From: Candidatus Tidjanibacter faecipullorum
GTDB taxonomy: Bacteria; Bacteroidota; Bacteroidia; Bacteroidales; Rikenellaceae
Assembly (NCBI GenBank): GCA_019116245.1
Contig: DXCC01000011.1
Coordinates: 1-39,414, forward strand
Direction: 5' to 3'
DNA: 39,414 nt
The notes under the pieces are model-generated. The model ran no database searches. It saw only the letters and a program-made list of their open reading frames with translations, and was not told the DNA's origin. Made by a program: the position numbers and the translations under genes. The stretch's first letter is position 1. Every line of letters begins with the position of its first letter. This document shows, in pieces, positions 1 through 6,372 of this stretch.

Positions 1-96
1 TCCGTTGATTGTAACCCGTCCCATGATGGGGACAATTCCATTCTTCTCCTTGCTGCCGTTCGCATAGAACAGCACGCGAAATGTACTTCTTGCCAT
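1..96 (-). CDS. Tyrosine recombinase (integrase), N-terminal fragment cut by the window edge
   Basis: The complement of 1-96 is an uninterrupted 32-codon frame from an ATG at 96 that runs off the left edge. It begins MARSTFRVLFYANGSKEKNG and continues with a short strand ending PIMGRVTING. This is the start of the arm-type DNA-binding domain of Bacteroidota tyrosine recombinases, which precedes the SAM-like and catalytic domains. The catalytic R-H-R-Y part lies outside the window. Such enzymes integrate and excise conjugative transposons or invert surface-gene promoters. A TAnnTTTG promoter motif sits 20 bp upstream at 116-123. Because the gene reads out of the window, any element it serves is mostly to the left. 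Recognition is from family pattern only; about 10% of the protein is visible. Confidence 0.8.
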   Translation of the reverse strand, partial: MARSTFRVLFYANGSKEKNGIVPIMGRVTING

Positions 97-115
97 ACTC
101 GTCTTTTTTTGATTG

Positions 116-123
116 CAAAACTA
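116..123 (-). promoter_or_regulatory. Putative promoter -7 box of the integrase gene
   Basis: The minus strand reads TAGTTTTG, a full match to the Bacteroidota -7 consensus TAnnTTTG, 20 bp before the integrase ATG. No clear TTTG is seen at the usual 19-bp distance. Confidence 0.45.
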
Positions 124-362
124 TAAATCAACGAGTTAAACCTTGACAAGCAAACCTACGCAGAACGGCGCAAACGGAACGGCGACTGTTAAATCTGCAC
201 TTTCATCGGGTAACGAATAGGAAACCGTTCTCCTGCTTTAATCCGCTTAGAAACGGTTTTCAGCCCTCTTCCCAACTTCCGTGATTTTCCACTAACTGCT
301 TAATTCACAGATTATATCGCGTTAATCTGCTGAAATTCGGAGGTTTTTCCATAGATTTTAAG

Positions 363-370
363 TATCTTTG
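363..370 (+). promoter_or_regulatory. Putative promoter -7 box of glnA
   Basis: TATCTTTG matches TAnnTTTG. A start near 377 would give a leader of about 70 nt before the glnA ATG at 450. The -33 position reads GAGG rather than TTTG, so the promoter may need an activator or be weak. Confidence 0.5.
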
Positions 371-449
371 CCGAAATGGCCGCCGGAAGGAGGTTCCGGA
401 CGGCTGCAAAACGGAGAAATACCGAACACTCTTTATAATAATTGTAGTA

Positions 450-1952
450 ATGGACATACGTTCGAACACTATGCCGGCGCTCCTCGGAAAACCGGCAGAA
501 GCATTTACGCTCGAAGACATCATGGGCTTCGTGAAGGAGAACGGCATCGGCATGATCAATTTCATGTATCCCGCCGCTGACGGTCGCCTCAAAACGCTGA
601 ACTTCGTCATCACCGACGAGGCCTACCTGCACTCGATCCTGACCGTCGGCGAGCGCGTGGACGGCTCGAGCCTCTTCCCGTTTGTAGAGGCCGGCAACAG
701 CGACCTGTACGTGATTCCGCGTCTGCGCACCGCCTTCATCGATCCGTTCGCCGAGCTGCCTACGCTGAGCTTCCTCTGCTCGTTCTTCGACAAGGACGGC
801 CGACGCCTGGAGAGCTCGCCCGAGTACACGCTCTACAAGGCAAAACAGGCCTTCATTGAGGCAACCGGCATGACCTACGAAGCCATGGGTGAGCTGGAAT
901 ACTACGTGTCGGCTCCGGAAGACGAGCAGACCAAGATGTATCCCGCCGTGGACCAGAAAGGTTATCACGAGTCGGCTCCGTTTGCCAAATTCAACGCCTT
1001 CCGCACGCACTGCATGCACTACATCGCGCTGATCGGCGGCAAAATCAAATACGGCCACTCCGAGGTGGGCAACTTCCGCCTGAACGGCCACATCTACGAG
1101 CAGAACGAGATCGAGTTCCTGCCGACCGACGTTGAGGCCGCTGCCGACGAACTCCTGCTGGCCAAATGGGTGATCCGCAACCTCGCCTACGAGTACGGTC
1201 TGGACACCAGCTTCGCGCCGAAGATCACCGAGGGCAAGGCCGGTTCGGGTCTCCACATCCACATGCGTATCATGAAGGACGGCAAGAACATGATGCTGGA
1301 TGCCGACGGCAATCTCTCCGAAATTGCCCGCCGCGCCATCGCCGGCATGATGACCCTGGCCAAATCCATCACGGCATTCGGCAACGCCAACCCCACCTCC
1401 TACTTCCGTCTGGTTCCGCACCAGGAGGCTCCGACCAACATCTGCTGGGGCGACCGCAACCGTTCGGTGCTGGTTCGCGTACCGCTGGGCTGGACGACCA
1501 AACGCGACATGTTCTCGCAGGTCAACCCGCTCGAGAAGGGCGTGCATCTGGACACGACCGGCAAACAGACGGTCGAGATCCGTTCGGCAGACTGCTCGGC
1601 CGACATCTACCAGCTGCTGTCGGCGCTCTGCGTAGCCTGCCGCTACGGTCTGGAGATGCCGAACGGCCTGGAAATCGCCGAAAAGACCTACGTCGATGTC
1701 AACATCCACAAGGAGGAGAACAAGAAACGGGTCGAGTCGCTCGAGCAGCTGCCTGACTCCTGCGCCGCTTCGGCCGACGAACTGGCCCGTCAGCGCGCCG
1801 TATACGAGGACAAAGGCATCTTCGCTCCGGCCATGATCGACAGCATCATCGCCAAACTGCGCGGCTACAACGACGGCAACATCCGCGAGGAGGTGAAGAA
1901 GAACCCCGACCTGATGGCCGAACTGGTTCGCCGCTACTACTACTGCGGTTGA
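450..1952 (+). CDS. glnA: Glutamine synthetase, type I-like, 500 aa
   Basis: ATP-dependent condensation of glutamate and ammonia to glutamine, in the cytoplasm; the central nitrogen-assimilation step. Recognisable blocks are the beta-grasp part with DGSSLFPF near residue 71, the metal-binding GELEYYV near 149, GSGLHIHM at about 265-272, the substrate loop NPTSYFRLVPHQEAP near 315, and RNRS followed by a VEIRSAD block. At 500 aa it is somewhat longer than the usual 440-470 aa of bacterial GSI, with a longer C-terminal helical part (to 500). The ATG at 450 follows an A/T-rich leader (ataataattgtagta) and has no Shine-Dalgarno, which is normal in this phylum. It is monocistronic: its own promoter lies upstream and a strong terminator follows. 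I did not find an obvious adenylylation-site match, so covalent regulation is undecided. Confidence 0.95.
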   Translation: MDIRSNTMPALLGKPAEAFTLEDIMGFVKENGIGMINFMYPAADGRLKTLNFVITDEAYLHSILTVGERVDGSSLFPFVEAGNSDLYVIPRLRTAFIDPFAELPTLSFLCSFFDKDGRRLESSPEYTLYKAKQAFIEATGMTYEAMGELEYYVSAPEDEQTKMYPAVDQKGYHESAPFAKFNAFRTHCMHYIALIGGKIKYGHSEVGNFRLNGHIYEQNEIEFLPTDVEAAADELLLAKWVIRNLAYEYGLDTSFAPKITEGKAGSGLHIHMRIMKDGKNMMLDADGNLSEIARRAIAGMMTLAKSITAFGNANPTSYFRLVPHQEAPTNICWGDRNRSVLVRVPLGWTTKRDMFSQVNPLEKGVHLDTTGKQTVEIRSADCSADIYQLLSALCVACRYGLEMPNGLEIAEKTYVDVNIHKEENKKRVESLEQLPDSCAASADELARQRAVYEDKGIFAPAMIDSIIAKLRGYNDGNIREEVKKNPDLMAELVRRYYYCG

Positions 1953-1972
1953 TTCCGCACACCATTCCGCAA

Positions 1973-2002
1973 AACGCCCCTGACCCGCAGGGGCGTTTTT
2001 CT
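1973..2002 (+). terminator. Rho-independent terminator of glnA
   Basis: A 10-bp perfect stem (AACGCCCCTG 1973-1982 with CAGGGGCGTT 1988-1997), a 5-nt loop and a following T-rich tract. Confidence 0.9.
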
Positions 2003-2041
2003 TTTTATTGCCCGGCTGCCGCAGCGGAATGCGGCTTCCGC

Positions 2042-2072
2042 TTGCAGGAACAGCCCGGTTACCGTACTTTTG
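2042..2072 (+). promoter_or_regulatory. Putative promoter of the znuA-znuC operon
   Basis: TTG at 2042-2044 (-33 region), a 20-bp gap, then TACTTTTG at 2065-2072 (matches TAnnTTTG). Transcription would start near 2079, downstream of other in-frame ATGs at 2008 and 2026 and upstream of the ATG at 2134, which supports the latter as the true start. I see no clear Zur-like palindrome. Confidence 0.55.
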
Positions 2073-2133
2073 CAACGGAATGCCGGCCAGCCCTCCGCCG
2101 CGGCCGAACACACCGCACCATACCGTCCATACC

Positions 2134-3003
2134 ATGAAACACTTGCTCCGCATACTCCGCCTGTCGGTCCTGCTGCTGCCGCTGCTGGCTGTAGGCTGCC
2201 GTGCCGAACGCACCGCAGACACCGTACTGACCGCCTCCATTCCGCCGGTCCGCTACCTGGTCTCCGCCATCACGTGCAACGATTTTCCCGTCGAGGTGCT
2301 GCTGCCGGCCGGATCCAACCCCGAGTCCTACTCCCCCACCGCCCAGCAGCTCGCCGGACTGGAGGGTTCCGAACTGATCTTTACGACCGGGCTGTTCGAC
2401 TTTGAACAGGAGTTGCTCGGCCGCACGACGGAAGGCATCCCCGCCGACCGCATCGTCAATCTCTCGACCGGCATCGACCTGCTGACAGGCCACCACCACG
2501 TCTCCGACGAGGCGACGCACGACGCCCACTACGATCCCCACATCTGGACTTCACCCGAACGGCTGAAGCGCATGGCAGCCACTGCCTACGACGCCATCCA
2601 CCGCCGGTTTCCCGATTCGGTGCGCTATCCGCAGGCCTACGAGGCGCTGATCGGTCGACTGGACGAGGCATCGCGTCAGATTGCCGACCGACTGGCGACA
2701 AGCGGCACCCGCACGTTCGTCATCTACCACCCGGCGCTGGGCTACTACGCCGCCGACTACGGATGCACGCAGCTTGCCCTGGAGGACGAGGGCAAGGAAC
2801 CCTCGGCCCAACACGTCGGCGACATCATCCGCCGGATGAAGGCCGAAGGCATCCACACCATTCTCTATCAACAGGAGTTCCCGGCGGCCGTCGTCGCAGC
2901 CGTGGCCGACGACACGCAGGCCACCGCCTCGCCCGTCAATCCGCTGGCCGAAGACATTGTCGGCGAACTGCTCCGCATCACCGATCTCATCACCCGCCCA
3001 TGA
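2134..3003 (+). CDS. znuA: Zinc/manganese ABC transporter substrate-binding lipoprotein (ZnuA-like)
   Basis: Periplasmic or membrane-anchored metal-binding component of a cluster 9-type ABC importer, 289 aa. It starts MKHLLRILRL and has a lipoprotein signal ending LLAVGC, so Cys-20 or so would be lipidated. The His-rich loop LLTGHHHVSDEATHDAH followed by DPHIW is the typical metal-handling region of ZnuA proteins, and the later YHPALGYYA and IHTILYQQEFP blocks fit the C-terminal lobe. The longer frame open from 2008 is rejected because the predicted promoter lies inside it. Its stop overlaps the ATG of the ATPase gene (ATGA), so both are co-translated. Zinc versus manganese cannot be settled from sequence, though the His-rich loop favours zinc. 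Confidence 0.88.
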   Translation: MKHLLRILRLSVLLLPLLAVGCRAERTADTVLTASIPPVRYLVSAITCNDFPVEVLLPAGSNPESYSPTAQQLAGLEGSELIFTTGLFDFEQELLGRTTEGIPADRIVNLSTGIDLLTGHHHVSDEATHDAHYDPHIWTSPERLKRMAATAYDAIHRRFPDSVRYPQAYEALIGRLDEASRQIADRLATSGTRTFVIYHPALGYYAADYGCTQLALEDEGKEPSAQHVGDIIRRMKAEGIHTILYQQEFPAAVVAAVADDTQATASPVNPLAEDIVGELLRITDLITRP

Positions 3004-3668
3004 ACAACACCCCGCTCGTCTCGCTCCGGCACGTCGGCGTCAGCTACGACGGCAAACCGGCTCTGACCGACATCGACCTGGAGATCCGCGCCAACGACTT
3101 CATCGGCATCGTAGGACCCAACGGCGGCGGCAAGACCACGCTGGTCAAGGCCATACTGGGACTGGTGCCCCACACCGGCGAGATCCGCCTGGACGACTCG
3201 CTGCGCACAGCCGCGGGCCGCATCGGCTACCTGCCCCAGCAGAACAACATCGACCCGGCATTTCCCATTCTCACGGAAGAGGTGATCGCCAGCGGACTCC
3301 AGTCGGGCCGCCGGCTGATGGGACGCATCCGTCCGGAAGAACGCCGCCGCATCGCCGAACTCATGGAGACGGCCGGCATAACCCGCTTGCGGGGCCAGGC
3401 TGTCGGCACGCTGTCGGGCGGCGAGATGCAGCGTGTGTTGCTGTGCCGGGCCCTGATCTCGGATCCCGCCCTGCTCATCCTCGACGAGCCTTCCAACTTT
3501 GTCGATCCGCGTTTTGAACACGAGCTGTACGAACTGCTCCGCCGCCTGAGCCGCCGCATGGCCATCGTGATGGTCTCCCACAACCGCAGCATCACGGCCG
3601 ACTATGCCGACCGGCTCTACTACGTGGACCACACGATCAGTCCCTATCCCCCCACGCCCCGGCCTTGA
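3000..3668 (+). CDS. znuC: Metal ABC transporter ATP-binding protein (ZnuC-like)
   Basis: Cytoplasmic ATPase that powers the ZnuA-type importer, 222 aa. Walker A is GPNGGGKTT (about residues 39-47), the Q-loop is LPQQNN, the signature is LSGGEMQR, Walker B is LLILDEP and the switch histidine is in MVSHN. The start at 3000 overlaps the znuA stop by 4 nt. No permease gene follows; the only candidate permease in the window is about 24 kb away on the opposite strand (27656-28498). A terminator shared with the convergent Crp/Fnr-type gene ends the operon. Confidence 0.9.
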   Translation: MNNTPLVSLRHVGVSYDGKPALTDIDLEIRANDFIGIVGPNGGGKTTLVKAILGLVPHTGEIRLDDSLRTAAGRIGYLPQQNNIDPAFPILTEEVIASGLQSGRRLMGRIRPEERRRIAELMETAGITRLRGQAVGTLSGGEMQRVLLCRALISDPALLILDEPSNFVDPRFEHELYELLRRLSRRMAIVMVSHNRSITADYADRLYYVDHTISPYPPTPRP

Positions 3669-3674
3669 CATACA

Positions 3675-3713
3675 AAAGGGCGGCTCTTAGAACCAAGAGC
3701 CGCCCTTTGTTTT
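3675..3713. terminator. Bidirectional terminator between znuC and the Crp/Fnr-type gene
   Basis: A 14-bp perfect stem (3675-3688 with 3695-3708), a 6-nt loop, and A-rich and T-rich flanks on the two sides, lying between convergent genes. Confidence 0.85.
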
Positions 3714-3729
3714 GGTCTTGCCGGAACGG

Positions 3730-4353
3730 TCACGCCAGCACATACCCCGCCTCCGTCTTGCGGAGCACCCCCTGGCGCACCAGTTGTGAAACGGTGCGCG
3801 AGAGCGACGGACGCGTCACCCCCAGAATAAAAGCGGTATCCTGCAGATTGGCCAGGATGCGGTTGTTGCGCAGGTAGCCGATCAACCGCGACGAAAGGCT
3901 CTGCAGGGCAAACTGCTCGAGTTTGCGGCTCAGGAAAAGACTGTGATCGGAAACGATGGCCAGAAAATTGTTCAGCACGGCCCGGTCCTGTTCCACGAGC
4001 GCCCGGACACACTCCCGACCGATCGTTACGACGCGGCAGGGTGAACTGGCCACGATCGACACGGGGAGCACCTTCTCCGTTCCGAACAGGAAGGCCGAAG
4101 CCAGCACATCGGGCGCCGACAGATACTCTAGGGTCACCTCGCGTCCCTCCTCGCTGGTCATGTGAATGTGCACGCTGCCCTCGCAGAGCAGATAGAGCGA
4201 GCGGCAGACGCTGTTCTGCATGGCAATGAAATCCCCTTTGCGATACGTATCGGCGCGGCCCGGAAAACGTTCCAGAACGGCATCGATCACCCCGCGGTCG
4301 CCCCCGCGGAAGAGAGGGGTATCATAGATCCGGTCATCCATCAACTGTTCCAT
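3730..4353 (-). CDS. Crp/Fnr-family transcriptional regulator
   Basis: A 207-aa DNA-binding regulator with an N-terminal cyclic-nucleotide-type beta-barrel (about 10-125, including GDFIAMQNSVCRSLYLLCEG), a dimerisation helix and a C-terminal winged helix (about 150-207, with FILGVTRPSLSRTVSQLV as the recognition region). There is no Fnr-like cluster of four cysteines, so an oxygen-sensing Fe-S cluster is unlikely; the ligand is unknown. I chose the ATG at 4353 over the TTG one codon earlier. The gene is divergent from the three-gene lipoprotein operon, and a palindromic site at 4372-4385 lies between them, so it probably controls that operon and possibly itself. Confidence 0.88.
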   Translation of the reverse strand: MEQLMDDRIYDTPLFRGGDRGVIDAVLERFPGRADTYRKGDFIAMQNSVCRSLYLLCEGSVHIHMTSEEGREVTLEYLSAPDVLASAFLFGTEKVLPVSIVASSPCRVVTIGRECVRALVEQDRAVLNNFLAIVSDHSLFLSRKLEQFALQSLSSRLIGYLRNNRILANLQDTAFILGVTRPSLSRTVSQLVRQGVLRKTEAGYVLA

Positions 4354-4371
4354 CAAAAAAAGTTATCGTTC

Positions 4372-4385
4372 GTAACACATGTTAC
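4372..4385. promoter_or_regulatory. Putative Crp/Fnr-type operator
   Basis: GTAACA-CA-TGTTAC is a perfect 6-2-6 inverted repeat centred at 4378.5. It lies 18 bp upstream of the regulator ATG (minus strand) and about 43 bp before the predicted transcription start of the divergent lipoprotein operon, the usual place for a class II activator. Binding by the neighbouring regulator is inferred. Confidence 0.6.
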
Positions 4386-4407
4386 GCACAACGGCTCGCT
4401 GCCGGTT

Positions 4408-4415
4408 TATCTTTG
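4408..4415 (+). promoter_or_regulatory. Putative promoter -7 box of the lipoprotein operon
   Basis: TATCTTTG matches TAnnTTTG perfectly. The -33 position (4385-4388) reads CGCA, not TTTG, consistent with dependence on an activator bound at 4372-4385. The leader to the ATG at 4506 is about 85 nt. Confidence 0.6.
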
Positions 4416-4505
4416 CGTCCGACAAGTGCGACCCGGCCCGGAAGTGAGCTACCTCCGTTCGGGTTGCGAATCCGACAGACAAATTTACATATAATGCCAA
4501 TAACG

Positions 4506-6362
4506 ATGAACAGATTCAAGTACGTTTTGCTGGGTTGCCTGCTTCTGCTGACCGCCTGCCAGAGCGATCCGCAGGAAGGCCCCATGCCTCCGTCCCCGGC
4601 GGGCGGCTTTGCCTTCAGCCTGCTCTGTGACGGTTTTGAAGAGGGCTCCACCCGTTCCGAGCAGCCCTCCCGGGCCGGTTACGACAAGGTGGCCTTCAGC
4701 GTGATCGATGCGGAAGGATTTGCCGTGGACGGTCTCAAGGGCGTGTACGATCCCGCCACATCCGTACTCCGGCTCGAAGGGCTCCGCGAGGGAGACTACC
4801 GGCTGCTGTTGCTCGGCATCCGGGGCGATGAACAGGCCGACGGCGTCACCATCCACACCCTGCGCACGATCGGCGACGAGTGGCTCTCCTTCCCGGAAGA
4901 TCTCCGCAGCCCGCTGCAGGCCGAATATTTCTATTCGCAGACCCCCTTCTCGGTGGTAGCCACGGCCGGAGCAGACGGCACGGAACTCACCGTAACGGGT
5001 GACCGGGAACCCGTCCAGCAGCGCATCATCGGCCGCACCGATTTTACCTTCGCCTACAACAATCCCTATGTGGAGACGGCCCTGCTGACGCAGCGCGTGA
5101 CGCTCACCGCGCCCCGCTTCCGCACGGGCATGACCGGCGACGGCGCATTTACCGGCACGGGCACCGGCAGCGATCTCACGCTCCCGCTCGACGGCACGAC
5201 CTCCTACCTCTTTCCGCCGACCGTAACGGACGAACCGCTGTGCGGCGAGGTGGAGGTAACTACGCGCGACTACCGCGGCTCGAACGTACGCCGCAGCTAC
5301 GGTTTCACGCTCCGGCAGGTAGCCCCCAACCGGATCGGCACCATACTCACCCGGGTCGAGCACCCCGACGACCGGTCGGCCGTGGCCTTTGTCACGGAAA
5401 CGGCCCTGGAGTCCATCGGCCTGGCCTATATCCTGCAGGACGACGAACCGCACACCGTCTACACCGACCGCACGCAGCGTTCGTTCAACACCGCCGCGCC
5501 GCTTCAGGTGACCACGACCAACGAGGGCAAGCTCCACGTGCGCTTCTACTCGCCCCGCGAGCTGACCGACGTGCTCATCCGGGCCCGGATTCCTTCGGTG
5601 AGCAACGAGTTCTTCGACATGGCCTACTTCGACCGCATCCCTGCCTTTGCCGACTTCTACGGCGAACTGCCGATTGCCCTGCGCCGTGTTTTTACGCGTA
5701 CGGCCTCGGGTGCCATTCTGGAAGCCGGACCGCTCGACGCGGAGACGCTGGCCACGGCCGAGTTCGAAATCCTGTCGGGCGACCCCTTCTGGGCCAAACT
5801 CCAGGCCATCCAGCACGGCTGGAACATCGGCTTTGCCCTCTACGGCGGCGACCCGGAGAAGCCCGACGGAGGCCCTACGGGCAACTGGATGGGCATCCGT
5901 CCCGTCCACTGCCGCGAAGCGGTGGCCCTGTTTCTCAACTTCACCTACATGATCGACATGCCGGAGCATGAACAGATCCTGCGCGACAACGTCGACCGCC
6001 TCTACGGAAACGGCGGCGTGAACGACAAGGTGACCGTCGAGGTGGTGCTGCAGCAGATGCGCCAGGCGCGCACGCTGAACGTCGGGCTGGTCTATTCCGG
6101 CAACGGAGTCGTCGGACTGGGCGGCGGCACGGTCTTCGGTGCCTACCAGCAGGCCTGGTTCCAGCACTACTTCAACACCTACTCCTGCGAGATCATGTTC
6201 CACGAGCTGGGCCACGTGATGGGCTACAACCACAGCAGTTCATTCACTTACGGCCCGTGGGCACAGGAGCTGATGAACCACTTCTACGTCGACCACATCC
6301 ACGAGATGCCGATCGACTCGCCCGACTACCTGAACAGTGCACAGAATCCGAACAAATACTGA
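4506..6362 (+). CDS. Fimbrillin-like surface lipoprotein with C-terminal metzincin zinc-protease motif
   Basis: A 618-aa protein of unknown exact function. The start MNRFKYVLLGCLLLLTAC gives a clear lipoprotein signal (Cys-18); an ATG 4 codons earlier is possible. Residues about 25-300 are beta-rich and resemble the paired beta-sandwich style of Bacteroidota fimbrillins (FimA/Mfa-like), an inference from pattern. Near the C-terminus is HELGHVMGYNH (566-576), a complete HExxHxxGxxH metzincin zinc site with three His ligands and the catalytic Glu, so it is probably an active surface protease. The protein ends about 40 residues later; the Met-turn could be the M in EMPIDSP or ELMNHF. It is the first gene of an operon with the next two, which start 11 and 40 bp after the preceding stops, and is divergent from a Crp/Fnr-type regulator. 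Confidence 0.75.
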   Translation: MNRFKYVLLGCLLLLTACQSDPQEGPMPPSPAGGFAFSLLCDGFEEGSTRSEQPSRAGYDKVAFSVIDAEGFAVDGLKGVYDPATSVLRLEGLREGDYRLLLLGIRGDEQADGVTIHTLRTIGDEWLSFPEDLRSPLQAEYFYSQTPFSVVATAGADGTELTVTGDREPVQQRIIGRTDFTFAYNNPYVETALLTQRVTLTAPRFRTGMTGDGAFTGTGTGSDLTLPLDGTTSYLFPPTVTDEPLCGEVEVTTRDYRGSNVRRSYGFTLRQVAPNRIGTILTRVEHPDDRSAVAFVTETALESIGLAYILQDDEPHTVYTDRTQRSFNTAAPLQVTTTNEGKLHVRFYSPRELTDVLIRARIPSVSNEFFDMAYFDRIPAFADFYGELPIALRRVFTRTASGAILEAGPLDAETLATAEFEILSGDPFWAKLQAIQHGWNIGFALYGGDPEKPDGGPTGNWMGIRPVHCREAVALFLNFTYMIDMPEHEQILRDNVDRLYGNGGVNDKVTVEVVLQQMRQARTLNVGLVYSGNGVVGLGGGTVFGAYQQAWFQHYFNTYSCEIMFHELGHVMGYNHSSSFTYGPWAQELMNHFYVDHIHEMPIDSPDYLNSAQNPNKY

Positions 6363-6372
6363 TAATGATACG

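Larger units (their letters stand above)
97..449. other. Intergenic region between integrase and glnA, possible mobile-element boundary
   Basis: This 353-bp stretch holds no gene that I can support. It is more AT-rich than its surroundings. It contains the leftward integrase promoter, an 8-bp inverted repeat (AAACCGTT at 222-229 and AACGGTTT at 252-259) and the rightward glnA promoter near 363-370. If the integrase belongs to an integrated element, its attachment site could lie here, but no core direct repeat can be recognised without the other end. Confidence 0.5.

Noticed and set aside
2008-2133. N-terminal extension of the ZnuA-like protein
   Set aside because: The predicted promoter and start site lie inside it, and the lipoprotein signal begins at 2134.
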